From the NCBI GenBank assembly GCA_963674575.2, contig CAXXQT010000002.1:1674001-1738000 (forward strand): a stretch of 64,000 nucleotides of DNA. Direction: 5' to 3'. The translations under genes and the position numbers were made by a program. The notes under the pieces are model-generated. The model saw nothing but the letters and a program-made list of their open reading frames with translations, was not told the DNA's origin and ran no database searches. Shown one piece after another: positions 8,263 through 17,086 of this stretch; within the stretch, counting starts at the first letter, position 1, and the number at the start of each line of letters is the position of its first letter. The stretch is from JAAYAY01 sp963674575 (GTDB taxonomy: Bacteria > Planctomycetota > Planctomycetia > Pirellulales > Thermoguttaceae).

Positions 8263-9468
8263 ATGGAACGTCTGGTGAGCTTCGCGGGGCTTCTGGTGAT
8301 GATGGCGTTGGCTTGGCTGCTTTCGGAGAATCGTCGCCGCATGAATCTCCGGCTGATCGTGTCGGGGGTGGTTCTGCAATTTCTCCTGGGTTTGCTCCTG
8401 CTCAAGACGCGTTTCGGGGATCAGGCGTTCGAGTGGGCCAGGATCTTTGTGGCCAAGATCGTGAGTTTCTCGGATGAGGGGGCGGAATTCGTTTTTGGGG
8501 AGAGTTTCCGGGACCATTATGTGGCGTTTTCCGTTCTGCCGACGATCATCTTCGTGTCGTCGGCAACGGCCGTGCTTTTTCATCTAGGGATTCTGCAGTG
8601 GATTGTGAAGCTGATGGCCCGGGTGATGGTGTGGGTGATGGATGTTTCCGGGGCCGAGTCGCTTGCCGCTTCGGCGAACGTCTACGTGGGGATGACGGAA
8701 TCTCCCCTTATCATCCGTCCCTATCTGGATTCGATGACCCGGAGCGAGATCATGGCCCTCATGACGGGTGGTATGGCCACCGTCGCGGGCGGCGTGATGG
8801 CCGTTTATGCGGCCTGGGGCGTGGACGCGGGACACCTGATGGCCGCTTCGTTGATGTCGGCCCCTGCATCGCTGGTGATCGCCAAGATCATGGTTCCGGA
8901 GACGGAGGATTCCGTCACCAAGGGGATCGTACGGATCGAAGTGCCCCGGGAGGATGCGAACGTGCTGGATGCTGCCTGTCGTGGAGCGACGGCGGGCCTG
9001 AAACTGGCACTCAACGTGGGCGCGATGTTGATTGCCTTCATTGCCCTTATACACTGCCTTAACTGGATGCTCACGCCAACGAAATACCTGTGTGGCGAGC
9101 CTCTGACTTTGGAACTCGTGCTCGGATGGATTTGTGCTCCCCTGGCGTGGATTATGGGGGTGCCCTGGCAGGACGCGCCCGCGGTGGGAGCCCTTCTGGG
9201 AACGAAGACCGTGTTCAATGAGTTGCTGGCCTACGAGGGTTTGCTCCAGGTGAAAGAGAATCTGTCGCAGCGATCCTTCGTGATTGCCACCTATGCTCTC
9301 TGCGGCTTCGCCAATGTGGGGTCCATCGCCATTCAGATCGGGGGAATCGGATCGCTGGTGCCCAAACGTCGCCAGGACTTTGCTCGCTACGGATTTCGGG
9401 CGTTGATCGGGGGCACCCTGGCCGCCTACATGACGGCCACGATCGCCGGGATTCTGATCGACACCTGA
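8263..9468 (+). CDS. nupC: Concentrative nucleoside transporter (NupC/CNT family)
   Basis: Inner-membrane cation-coupled nucleoside symporter of 401 residues, the usual bacterial CNT length. The N-terminal helix pair (1-20 and 27-47), the conserved gate region FSVLPTIIFVSSATAVLFHL, the substrate motif ANVYVGMTESPLIIRPYL (about residues 138-155) with the NxxxGxTExP pattern, and the repeat-2 motif GTKTVFNELLAYEGL (NE) are all present, as is the C-terminal ALCGFANVGSIAIQIGG. The start ATG at 8263 is preceded by GGAGG at 8251. It is followed by a strong hairpin, so it is probably monocistronic. Confidence 0.93.
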   Translation: MERLVSFAGLLVMMALAWLLSENRRRMNLRLIVSGVVLQFLLGLLLLKTRFGDQAFEWARIFVAKIVSFSDEGAEFVFGESFRDHYVAFSVLPTIIFVSSATAVLFHLGILQWIVKLMARVMVWVMDVSGAESLAASANVYVGMTESPLIIRPYLDSMTRSEIMALMTGGMATVAGGVMAVYAAWGVDAGHLMAASLMSAPASLVIAKIMVPETEDSVTKGIVRIEVPREDANVLDAACRGATAGLKLALNVGAMLIAFIALIHCLNWMLTPTKYLCGEPLTLELVLGWICAPLAWIMGVPWQDAPAVGALLGTKTVFNELLAYEGLLQVKENLSQRSFVIATYALCGFANVGSIAIQIGGIGSLVPKRRQDFARYGFRALIGGTLAAYMTATIAGILIDT

Positions 9469-9487
9469 CCGTTCCGAGGGGCGTCCG

Positions 9488-9519
9488 AAGCCCGCCTCGA
9501 TGAGGGGCGGGGGGCTTTC
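9488..9519 (+). terminator. Hairpin after nupC
   Basis: AAGCCCGCCTC and GAGGGGCGGGGGGCTT pair closely just after the transporter stop codon and are followed by TTCG; no long T tract, so termination is inferred. Confidence 0.5.
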
Positions 9520-9578
9520 GTACGTCGACGGGTTGTGAATAGGTATTCCGCGCCCGTGAGAATTTAGCGTGAAGATTC

Positions 9579-9607
9579 TTGACGGTATGGAAGGTAACAG
9601 GTACTGT
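9579..9607 (+). promoter_or_regulatory. Candidate promoter of the LuxR-type regulator
   Basis: TTGACG at 9579-9584 and TACTGT at 9602-9607 with a 17-base spacer, about 110 bases before the ATG at 9726. Confidence 0.5.
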
Positions 9608-9725
9608 ATCGCATACTTATCTTGGTGGTGTTTTTGGGGAAGACGTTGATCTTGATTCAGGGTCTTCCCCCCGGGGCCGGTGGGCAGCGACCCTATCCTT
9701 GGTCAAACGAAGGTCAGGTGCGGAA

Positions 9726-10358
9726 ATGGCGACCCGCGTGATTGTGGTCGATCGTTCCCCGATTACCTTAATGGGGATGCGTACGTTCGTTCAGGGGACC
9801 GACATTGAGATCGTTGCCGAACTGAATTCGTGCGCCGACATTTGCCGTCTGGTGGGCGAGGTTCGCGTCGATATTGTTGTTCTTTCTTTCTGCATGTCGG
9901 CCCAGGAGAGCGTGGCGAACGCCAGGCGAATTGGGGAGTTGGCTCCGCAAGTCCGTGTCGTTCTGGTGACGGACAGCAACTCGCCCTTGTTTCTCGCCCG
10001 AGCGCGGGAAGCCGGCGTCAATGAAGTCATCGTGGGAAACTTGAGCCGGGAGAGATTCCTCGGCGCCGTCGAGCGAGCGGCTGCCGGGGTGACGGCCTGG
10101 TCGCCCAAGGCGACACGGCGTTTGGCGGCCGTTTCCACGATCGCCTACGAGGACGTGAATCTCGACGTGCCTCTCACGCGTCGTGAAATGGACGTGCTTC
10201 GGGCCGTGACACACGGCCAGACCAACCGCCAGATTGGAGAGACGCTGGGAATCAGCCACGAGACGGTCAAGGAACACGTCCAGAACCTCCTGCGGAAGAT
10301 CGCGGTGGAGGATCGCACACAGGCTGCCATCTGGGCCGTGCGCAGGGGCCTGGCTTGA
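9726..10358 (+). CDS. NarL/LuxR-type regulator with degenerate receiver domain
   Basis: Residues 1-120 have the fold pattern of a response-regulator receiver (RVIVVDRSPITLMGM... VDIVVLSFCMS ... RVVLVTDSNS), and residues 145-205 form a LuxR-type helix-turn-helix (LTRREMDVLRAVTHGQTNRQ, IGETLGISHETVKEHVQNLL). The position of the phosphoacceptor Asp is Ser in VVLSFCMS, and the conserved Lys near the fifth strand is replaced (VIVGNLS). Normal phosphorylation is therefore unlikely. The ATG at 9726 gives 210 residues and follows AGGTGCGGAA; the upstream open frame lacks support and contains a promoter candidate. No histidine kinase is adjacent. Confidence 0.88.
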   Translation: MATRVIVVDRSPITLMGMRTFVQGTDIEIVAELNSCADICRLVGEVRVDIVVLSFCMSAQESVANARRIGELAPQVRVVLVTDSNSPLFLARAREAGVNEVIVGNLSRERFLGAVERAAAGVTAWSPKATRRLAAVSTIAYEDVNLDVPLTRREMDVLRAVTHGQTNRQIGETLGISHETVKEHVQNLLRKIAVEDRTQAAIWAVRRGLA

Positions 10359-10390
10359 CGCCATCGTTGCCGCTCGCCTACGCTATCGGA

Positions 10391-11479
10391 ATGGAAGAGA
10401 CAATACTCCAGTTCGGTACGGGGCGATTTCTCCGGTGCTTCATCGGGTTGTTCGCTGAGGAACTCAATGCCGGTCCGGTTCCTGCGGGCCGGATCGTGGC
10501 GGTTCAGTCAACGGGCAGCGACCGTGCGCGGGAGATCAATGGTCGCGGCGGCGTGTTTTCGGCTGCGATTCGCGGTCTTCTGGCCGGGGAGCGGGTGGAT
10601 CGGGTCGTCCCAATCCGAAGCTTGTCCCGCGCATTCGCCGCGCGGGATGCGTGGGACCATGTGCTTGAAATGGCTCGCAGCCAGTCTCTTCGTTGCGTGG
10701 TGTCGAACACCACGGAAGCCGGCATTTGCCTGGCGTCGGAAGATGCCTCCCGGCTGGCGCCGCCCGTTTCCTACCCGGCCAAACTGCTCGCGGTTCTTGC
10801 CGCCAGGCACGAAGCGAATCTGGACGGCGTGACGATTCTTCCCTGCGAATTAATCGAGAAGAACGGGGCGCGCCTTCGGGAACTGGTCGTGCAGCAGGCT
10901 TCGATCTGGCAGTCGAGCCCGGACCTGGTTGCGTGGCTCCGGGACGCTTGCTGCTGGCGTGACACGCTGGTGGATCGGATCGTATCTGCCCCGACCGAGG
11001 ACGATCCGCTCTTCGCGGTCGCCGAACCGTTCGCCTCGTGGGTGATCGAAGGCGAGGCGGCGGACTTCCCGCTGGCAGCCCACCCGGCAGTCGAGTTCGT
11101 CGATCGCCTGGAACCTTATCATCTTCGGAAAGTTCGCATTCTGAACGGGGCCCACACGGCCCTGGTTGTCAAGGCGTTGCCCCTCGGGATCGAAACGGTC
11201 CGCCAGGCAGTGGAAGACGAGAGGATCCGCCCCTGGCTGGAACGTCTCCTGTTTGAGGAGATTGTTCCCACCATTGCCGATCGAGTGAAGGACGCGGGAC
11301 CTTTTGCCCAGACGGTTCTGGAACGGTTTGCCAATCCGTTTCTGAACCATCGACTCGCTGACATTGCGCTTCATCACGAGAAGAAGTTGGAGACGCGTCT
11401 CCGGCCGACGCTGGGCGAATTCCAGATCGCGTTTGGGCGGAAGCCTGCGATACTCTCGGAGATTCTACGCGATTCGTGA
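10391..11479 (+). CDS. uxaB: Tagaturonate reductase-like (mannitol dehydrogenase family) oxidoreductase
   Basis: NAD(P)-dependent polyol/uronate dehydrogenase family protein of 362 residues. The Rossmann start ILQFGTGRFLRCFIGLF is immediately after the ATG at 10391; catalytic-region motifs VSNTTEAGI, LPCELIEKNG and the C-terminal Lys-Asn-His pattern HLRKVRILNGAHTAL are visible. UxaB reduces tagaturonate to altronate in galacturonate breakdown; the closest feel is to UxaB, but fructuronate or mannitol specificity cannot be excluded. An in-frame TTG at 10355 would overlap the regulator's stop codon, so the regulator and this gene may be co-transcribed and functionally linked. Confidence 0.82.
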   Translation: MEETILQFGTGRFLRCFIGLFAEELNAGPVPAGRIVAVQSTGSDRAREINGRGGVFSAAIRGLLAGERVDRVVPIRSLSRAFAARDAWDHVLEMARSQSLRCVVSNTTEAGICLASEDASRLAPPVSYPAKLLAVLAARHEANLDGVTILPCELIEKNGARLRELVVQQASIWQSSPDLVAWLRDACCWRDTLVDRIVSAPTEDDPLFAVAEPFASWVIEGEAADFPLAAHPAVEFVDRLEPYHLRKVRILNGAHTALVVKALPLGIETVRQAVEDERIRPWLERLLFEEIVPTIADRVKDAGPFAQTVLERFANPFLNHRLADIALHHEKKLETRLRPTLGEFQIAFGRKPAILSEILRDS

Positions 11480-11493
11480 AGAGACCTGTATTG

Positions 11494-11577
11494 TGCGTGG
11501 CACGGTCAGAGCGAAGCGATGGGTGTGGACGGTCAATCACCACGCCCATCGCTTGCGCTCTGAGCGTGCCACCCATG
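11494..11577. repeat. Palindromic repeat family 1, copy C
   Basis: GCGTGGCACGGTCAGAGCG on the left faces CGCTCTGAGCGTGCCACCC on the right. It lies between the convergent uxaB-like and C26 peptidase genes, as copies B and D lie between other convergent pairs. Confidence 0.85.
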
Positions 11578-11669
11578 AATAATCCCGGCTCGAGCGTCGG
11601 ACGTGGGCCACACGGGCCCTGAATGGGCGAGGTTTGCTTTGCCTCAAGGTCTCGTGCGGCGCCCGGGAC

Positions 11670-12455
11670 CTACTCCGTTCTTTGTGCGGCGTCGACCAGG
11701 CCGCCGAAGATTTTCAGGAAATGGGATTCGTCCATGCGTTCGGGGTGCCATTGAAGGAAGACTCGCCACACGTCTCCCGGCATTTCCAGGGCTTCGACAA
11801 CGCCGTCGTCGCTTCGCGCGGCAACCTGGAGTCCCTTGCCGATCCGATCGGCGGCCTGGTGGTGGGATGAGGTGACCGTCAACTCGTCCTCGCCGAAGAT
11901 CTTGCGGAGGCGCGTTCCGGGAAGGAGCGTGACACGGTGCCAGACGAGTTCTTCGTCTCGGTGCTTGACCTTCGTTCCCACCTCGGACGGAATGTCCTGG
12001 ATCAAGGTTCCGCCAGTCACAACGTTGGTCATTTGGGCGCCCAGGCAGACTCCGAGGAGCGGCTTGTCCGACGCAAGCCACGTCTCGATCAGGCGGTGTT
12101 CCCACTGCCAGCGCACGTCCGGCATGACTTCCGTGGTCGCGTGCGGCTGCTCGCCGTAGGCGGACGGCGGAATGTCCCAGCCTCCGATGAGAACGAGTCC
12201 GTCGAGACGATCCAGGTATTTCGCCTGGAGGCCCTGTTCTTCCTGCGGAGGAACGATTACCGGGATTCCGCCGGCCTGACGCACCGCACGAACATAGGTG
12301 GTGGAACAGGCGACGCTGCCCTCCTTGACCGTGCTGGTGATTCCGATCCAAGGTCGTGCGTGTTGCTTTGTCGAAGGTTCGGTCGCGAGAACGAAGCTCG
12401 TCGGAAACAGGAGCAGGGTGAGTAGAGTCGAGGAGAGAAACGGGAATGTTCTCAT
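11670..12455 (-). CDS. Peptidase C26 family gamma-glutamyl hydrolase, exported
   Basis: Class I glutamine-amidotransferase-fold hydrolase similar to PuuD/gamma-glutamyl-GABA hydrolases that cut gamma-glutamyl amide bonds. Nucleophile Cys lies in LLGVCLGAQMTN (about residue 137); the His and Glu of the triad are in LQWHPERMD near residue 240. The N-terminus MRTFPFLSSTLLTLLLFPTS looks like a signal peptide, so it probably acts in the periplasm. ATG at 12455 is preferred over the TTG at 12461; 261 residues. It is the last gene of a minus-strand group with an M20 hydrolase, ATP-grasp ligase and C69 dipeptidase. Confidence 0.88.
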   Translation of the reverse strand: MRTFPFLSSTLLTLLLFPTSFVLATEPSTKQHARPWIGITSTVKEGSVACSTTYVRAVRQAGGIPVIVPPQEEQGLQAKYLDRLDGLVLIGGWDIPPSAYGEQPHATTEVMPDVRWQWEHRLIETWLASDKPLLGVCLGAQMTNVVTGGTLIQDIPSEVGTKVKHRDEELVWHRVTLLPGTRLRKIFGEDELTVTSSHHQAADRIGKGLQVAARSDDGVVEALEMPGDVWRVFLQWHPERMDESHFLKIFGGLVDAAQRTE

Positions 12456-12491
12456 GGTCAAGGCGTCTTACTTGTTCGGGGTGGTGAAAAC

Positions 12492-12572
12492 GTAGCGGTG
12501 GCATCCCTGCCGCCGGAAATCGGAAATGTCTGCGACACGCCAACGGCGGCAGGGATGCCACCGCCACTATGG
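12492..12572. repeat. Palindromic repeat (GGTGGCATCCCTGCCGCC type)
   Basis: A perfect 21-bp inverted repeat, with core GGTGGCATCCCTGCCGCC, has arms at 12495-12515 and 12544-12564 around a 28-base loop. It starts just after the M20 gene stop codon and lies before the C26 gene start, so it could attenuate transcription between them. Confidence 0.8.
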
Positions 12573-13793
12573 GGACTGGACGTTCAGCCGCTTGTGGATG
12601 TATCGCTCGCAACAATGGTAAAAGGATACCATCGAATGGATGTCGATCCACTCGTCTTCGGCGTGAAGTTCACCCACTTCGGGTCGGGCCATGATAACGG
12701 GGATTCCGTGGCGGCAGAAGAACCGGGCGTCGCTCCCGCCCGACTCGCGGGTTCTGCGCATGTGACGTCCGGTGATTTTGTTGACGACGTTGAGGAAGAG
12801 CGGATCGGGGGCAAGGTGGGTGGGCTCACCGCTCATGATCGTCTCCACGGAGACGTGTTCGCCGACGACCGACTTCACCTCGGAGGCCATCGTGGAGGTT
12901 GTGTGGGGCGGCGGAAAGCGGACGTCGAGCAGGGCCTGGGCCCTGGGGGGAATGCGATTGATGGTGTCGTTGTCGACGTGCAGCACGGTGGCCGAGCAGG
13001 TGGGGAACCACCGATCCGGCGTGTCGTTTTGCAGGGAATCGAAATGCCGTCGGAGACGCGTGAGGGTATCCACAAGGATTTCGAGGGCGTTTCTTGAATT
13101 CCACGGGCGAGCGGCATGGCCCGCGTGTCCCTCGGCCCGGACACGGAGTTGCAGGATGCCCTTCTCTTCGACGGTGACCTCTTCCGGCGAGCCGCCGTCG
13201 GGGATAATGGCGACGCCGCAACGAAGGCCGATTTCTTCCACCAGGTAGCCGATTCCATGAACGCCGCCGATTTCTTCGTCGGAAGTAACCGCCAAGCCGA
13301 GGGGCACGCCCGGGCAGCGATGATGAAGGGCGTGAAAGAGTTCCAGAAGAATGGCCAATTGGCCTTTCATGTCACCTGCCCCGGGGCCCACGATGCGGCC
13401 ATCGATGATCGCGGAGCGGTAGTCCGACTCGTCGGGGAGGGCGACGACATCGAGGTGGGCACAGAGGAGCACCTCGGGAACGAGACAGCCCTCAGGGGTC
13501 GCCACCAGGCTTCGATAGCCGTCCCGCTCGAATTCGCGGATCTCGATTGCCGGGATCGAATCGATGTGGTTGTGGACCGACTGATAGCATCGTTCTCGAT
13601 CGGCGGGGCGGTAGGCCGTGCTGGGAATGATGATCAGGTCGCGAGTAAGAGCAACCAGGCGATCTCTCAGAGCGTCAGTTTCGGGGTCCTGCGAACGGTG
13701 CGCGTCTGCTTGTGGTCGGTGGGTTGCAGGGGCGACCCGCTTTGGAGCGTTGGTTTCGGATTCCTGCGCATGGTCGTTGAATCGATCAGTCAC
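12567..13793 (-). CDS. M20 family metallo-peptidase/deacylase
   Basis: Zn-dependent hydrolase of the ArgE/DapE/CPG2 group, 408 residues, cytoplasmic. Metal-binding motifs are visible: LLCAHLDVVAL (HxD), GAGDMKGQLA (metal-bridging Asp), SDEEIGGVHG (catalytic Glu pair) and a C-terminal MARPEVGELHAEDEWI (His). The dimerisation insert lies at about 215-320. The GTG start at 13793 overlaps the stop of the upstream ATP-grasp gene by 8 bases, which implies translational coupling and a shared pathway. The substrate is not readable; an N-acyl or peptide bond made or trimmed together with the ATP-grasp enzyme is likely. Confidence 0.9.
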   Translation of the reverse strand: MTDRFNDHAQESETNAPKRVAPATHRPQADAHRSQDPETDALRDRLVALTRDLIIIPSTAYRPADRERCYQSVHNHIDSIPAIEIREFERDGYRSLVATPEGCLVPEVLLCAHLDVVALPDESDYRSAIIDGRIVGPGAGDMKGQLAILLELFHALHHRCPGVPLGLAVTSDEEIGGVHGIGYLVEEIGLRCGVAIIPDGGSPEEVTVEEKGILQLRVRAEGHAGHAARPWNSRNALEILVDTLTRLRRHFDSLQNDTPDRWFPTCSATVLHVDNDTINRIPPRAQALLDVRFPPPHTTSTMASEVKSVVGEHVSVETIMSGEPTHLAPDPLFLNVVNKITGRHMRRTRESGGSDARFFCRHGIPVIMARPEVGELHAEDEWIDIHSMVSFYHCCERYIHKRLNVQSP

Positions 13794-15192
13794 GGTCGTA
13801 GGTCCACTTCACGGGCAAGACGTCGGCGGCTGCCATGAGGTATTCCAGGCAGGTATGTTCGTCAGGGCCCAGGCAGAGAAACTGTCCCTTGGAAACGAGG
13901 CCCTCGCTGTTGACGTTGAAGTTGATGGGCAGCACACCTTGGGTGGAGGCCTCGCCGAGCAGGTGGCCGGGGCGACGCAGATCGGCGAGAAGTTCCCGTC
14001 CTCGAATGGGAACCTCGAATCGCAGATTCCGCATGAGCCAGTGCCCTTCGGGGCAGAACCGGCGACCGAGGACGGCCGGATAGGTGGCGCCCGTCACGCG
14101 AGCATTCACTTCGCAAACGTACACGCAGATGCGTCCTCGCCGCCGGGCTACGAGGAAGTCGACACTGGCCGTTCCCCGGTAGCCCGTCTCATGCAGCCAC
14201 CGGCCCACGGCGCAGGCCTGATCTCGCATGGCCGTTTCGATTTCGGGCGAGGCGCCCCAGAACGGCGGCGGAGAGCTATTGCCTTCGTGCACACTGTCTT
14301 CGCTGAGGATTTGCTCGGTCACGTCGTAGACATTGACGGACGTATCGTCGAGAAACAGTTGCATACTGGGCGAGCCAACGATCGTCGTTTCGTCGCATGT
14401 GTCGTCGAGCCAACCCTGGACGAGCACGGCGCCCTCGTAGAACATGTGCTTGCCGAGCTCTCCCAGGGCCGGATCTTCCGTGTCGAAGCGGTGCATTCCG
14501 ATTCCCGAAGCGCCCACCTGGGACTTGGCCACGATTTGCCGATACCCGAGGTCTCGTAGGGACCGGGCCGCGGCTGGAAGTTCCTCGGGGCCTTCGATCA
14601 CGACCGTATCGAAAACGGGAAACCCGTACTCTTCGAGAAAGCGGTGCAGGAGGAGCTTGTTGTTTCCGCGCCGGCTGGCATCCGGGGCAATGATCGTGCG
14701 CTTGGCGAGGAGGTCGGCGGTCTGCGTCAACACGTCGTCGGTGACGAATCCGTCGATCCAGCCCGCCGGATGTTTTGCGATACGCCGCGAGGCGGATTCA
14801 CCGGGGCTGCAATCCGGTGTCGACGTCGAACCCGATTCCGACTCGAGTTGTTGGGCCAGGAGATCGGCCAGTTGGCGGTAGTCGGGATGGGAGAGAACGA
14901 CCACTTCCGGCAGGTCGAGGCCGAGGTCCTCGGAGAAGTAGACGAGCAGGTTTTCGTCGGGGGGACTCTCCAGCACGAGCAGGTTTTCGCCACCGGCGAA
15001 GAGGAGGTTGAGGAGCGGGCACAGGCGTCCTCCATACGATTCGACGCCCCCGACACAGGCGGTCAGTTCCTGGGTGGCCCCTTCGTTTCCGTAGAAGAGG
15101 GAGAGCAGGTTGGCAAAGAACACGACACTTCGGTCCCAGAAGACGGGCAGGAGGCCGGGCGCGTAATTCACCTGGACATTCGTGTCGTGCAT
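13786..15192 (-). CDS. ATP-grasp domain ligase (putative peptide/amide ligase)
   Basis: 468 residues from the ATG at 15192, which follows a strong GGAGGAAG ribosome site; the longer frame to 15249 starts inside a repeat. The N-terminal third is a pre-ATP-grasp-like domain. The ATP-grasp fold occupies about 165-400: GYRQIVAKSQVGASGIGMHR carries the nucleotide-binding Lys and loop, and YVCEVNARVTGATYP carries the Mg-binding Glu and Asn. Such enzymes join a carboxylate to an amine through an acyl phosphate. The overlap with an M20 hydrolase, plus C69 and C26 peptidase neighbours, points to a small peptide or gamma-glutamyl-type metabolite. Product unknown. Confidence 0.85.
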   Translation of the reverse strand: MHDTNVQVNYAPGLLPVFWDRSVVFFANLLSLFYGNEGATQELTACVGGVESYGGRLCPLLNLLFAGGENLLVLESPPDENLLVYFSEDLGLDLPEVVVLSHPDYRQLADLLAQQLESESGSTSTPDCSPGESASRRIAKHPAGWIDGFVTDDVLTQTADLLAKRTIIAPDASRRGNNKLLLHRFLEEYGFPVFDTVVIEGPEELPAAARSLRDLGYRQIVAKSQVGASGIGMHRFDTEDPALGELGKHMFYEGAVLVQGWLDDTCDETTIVGSPSMQLFLDDTSVNVYDVTEQILSEDSVHEGNSSPPPFWGASPEIETAMRDQACAVGRWLHETGYRGTASVDFLVARRRGRICVYVCEVNARVTGATYPAVLGRRFCPEGHWLMRNLRFEVPIRGRELLADLRRPGHLLGEASTQGVLPINFNVNSEGLVSKGQFLCLGPDEHTCLEYLMAAADVLPVKWTYDRD

Positions 15193-15238
15193 TCTTCCTC
15201 CGCACGCACCGTTTGGAGGCCGATCAGGCCCTTCGCTG

Positions 15239-15330
15239 CAACCGATCAATAACTTCCCTGTTTTTCCCGGACAACATCACGGCGGAGCGTGATGGCTACT
15301 ATGGGGAGGCTGGAAGTTATTTATCGGTTG
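15239..15330. repeat. MITE-like inverted repeat element
   Basis: A 92-base element with 19-base terminal inverted repeats (CAACCGATCAATAACTTCC at 15239-15257 and its complement with one mismatch at 15312-15330). A family 3 hairpin (CATCACGGCGGAGCGTGATG) lies inside. It separates the C69 peptidase and ATP-grasp genes. Confidence 0.7.
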
Positions 15331-15334
15331 CCCA

Positions 15335-16915
15335 TTACCATTTCTCGTCGTACCTGGTCCACAGCGAGTCGCCGAGGTTCCAGTAGGCGTCGGTGGCTTC
15401 GCGGCATGCGTTGCGGCTCTTTTCCGTCACGAAGGCTCGCAATTTCTTCTCGCCGCCCTTTTTGAGGATCAAAGCCGCCTCCTCATCGATGGTCTTCTGC
15501 GCCGCCAGCCACTTTTCCTGAAGGGGATCGCGAACCTGGGCCACATCCTTTCGCATGTCGCCCCAGCGGTGGGCCGCGATGGTCTCTACACGATTATACG
15601 CCCACCAGGCCGCTCGGCGACTGAAACCCGTGGTGCGTCCGTCTGTCCGGTAGGATTCGGGGAGGTCGATAATTCCGGCGTACAGGGGGACGTAGGTCGT
15701 CATGGCCGGGTTGCCGTAGCCGAACCACAGGATACCGCCGACGGCATCGGGAAGCCAGTCGCGGGACTGGATGACGGTAACATACATGCAGTACCAGCGG
15801 GCCATGGGACGCTCGCCGCGCCAGCCCCAGCCACCGTTGATACGCAACATCTGGTTCATCTCGTAAGGCATGAACGGATTGGCCAGCGGGCTCTTGATCG
15901 TCTTGCCCTCCTCATCGGTGACGGTGAGGTTCTTCGTCATGTCGAACTCGGTTCCTTCGAAGGTGTCGCGGAAGAGCTCCATGATCTTCTCCGGGCCGAC
16001 GGGCTGCTCCGGTTTGACCGAGAAGGGGAACACGTTGCCGTTCGCCGGCAGTTCGAGGGAGGGAGCCAGCAGGTCGAGCACTCGCCATTCGCGTCGAGTG
16101 GAAGCGAAACTCGTGCGCCCCTCCGGATCGTAGGCCTCGTAGAAGCGGAAGGGGCGTCCGCTCTTGGGATCCCAGTAGCCCCTTTTCTCGGCGAAGGTCT
16201 GTACGTTCTTCGACGCCATGAAGAAGTCGGCGTCCTTGAGATTGAGTTCCCCAATTCGCGAGGCATTGGCCACGACGGAAACGTGATCGTCGGGTACGCG
16301 TTGGGCGGCCCAGACGGCGCCGACCTCCTCTTCGCCCACGCCGATAATCTCCATGACCCAGACTTCTTTGGGATCGGCGATGGTCAACGCTTCGCCCACG
16401 TCGCACCAGCCGTGCTTTTCGACCAGGGCGCCGCCGAGGCGAATGGCCTGGCGAGCCGTGGAGGCCCGCTCGAGAATGAGTCGCGTGAGGGTTTCGCAGT
16501 CGATGAGGCCCTTCTCGCTCACCAGTTCCTTGCGTCCCTCGAAGGTCGACTCGCCGATCCCCACCTGGCGCTCATTCATGGCCGCGTAGGCGGGGGCGAG
16601 GTAGGAGAACGTCTTGGAGACCTCCGGAATCCTGCCGGTCGGCGCCCGACCGTAGCGCTCCATGGGCCCGTCGTTGTCGTCGGTACGTTTGGTGAGCAGT
16701 TGGGTGGCGCCCCGCCGGTGGCTTCGGGCGGGAACGACCAGGATGGCGGAACTCGTCCGGTGGCTATCGCAGGTGTGCGAGGTGATCACCGAGCCGTCGG
16801 TTGAGGCCGCCTTGCCGACCATGATGGAGGTGCAGCTTTTCGCCGGCTCGGGAGCCGTACTCGCGAGGGCGATCGCGAGAAGCGGGAGGGCAACGTGGTA
16901 GACGGATCGTGGCAC
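15335..16915 (-). CDS. Peptidase C69 family dipeptidase, exported
   Basis: Ntn-hydrolase dipeptidase (PepD-like) of 526 residues. A signal peptide or propeptide (MPRSVYHVALPLLAIALAS) ends just before Cys28 in KSCTSIMVGKAASTDGSV, the expected N-terminal nucleophile after processing. Further family motifs are SHTCDSHR, NERQVGIGEST and GWCDVGEALTIADPKEVWVME. It removes dipeptides or aminoacyl groups, probably in the periplasm. It is the first gene of the minus-strand C69/ATP-grasp/M20/C26 group, although a 143-base gap with an inverted-repeat element separates it from the ligase. Confidence 0.92.
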   Translation of the reverse strand: MPRSVYHVALPLLAIALASTAPEPAKSCTSIMVGKAASTDGSVITSHTCDSHRTSSAILVVPARSHRRGATQLLTKRTDDNDGPMERYGRAPTGRIPEVSKTFSYLAPAYAAMNERQVGIGESTFEGRKELVSEKGLIDCETLTRLILERASTARQAIRLGGALVEKHGWCDVGEALTIADPKEVWVMEIIGVGEEEVGAVWAAQRVPDDHVSVVANASRIGELNLKDADFFMASKNVQTFAEKRGYWDPKSGRPFRFYEAYDPEGRTSFASTRREWRVLDLLAPSLELPANGNVFPFSVKPEQPVGPEKIMELFRDTFEGTEFDMTKNLTVTDEEGKTIKSPLANPFMPYEMNQMLRINGGWGWRGERPMARWYCMYVTVIQSRDWLPDAVGGILWFGYGNPAMTTYVPLYAGIIDLPESYRTDGRTTGFSRRAAWWAYNRVETIAAHRWGDMRKDVAQVRDPLQEKWLAAQKTIDEEAALILKKGGEKKLRAFVTEKSRNACREATDAYWNLGDSLWTRYDEKW

Positions 16916-17086
16916 GGTGTTTCTCCTGGTCGGGCCGTGGATTTTGGCGTCAAGGCTGCACTGGACAAGTCTAGCCTACGGACTGGCCCGCTCGATGCAA
17001 GGCCTGGGGGGCATCACGCTCTCACGCTTCCTTAGGCTGCGTCACTTCGGCCAATGCCGGTCAGTGCAAGTCCCAGCAGAGCGTTC

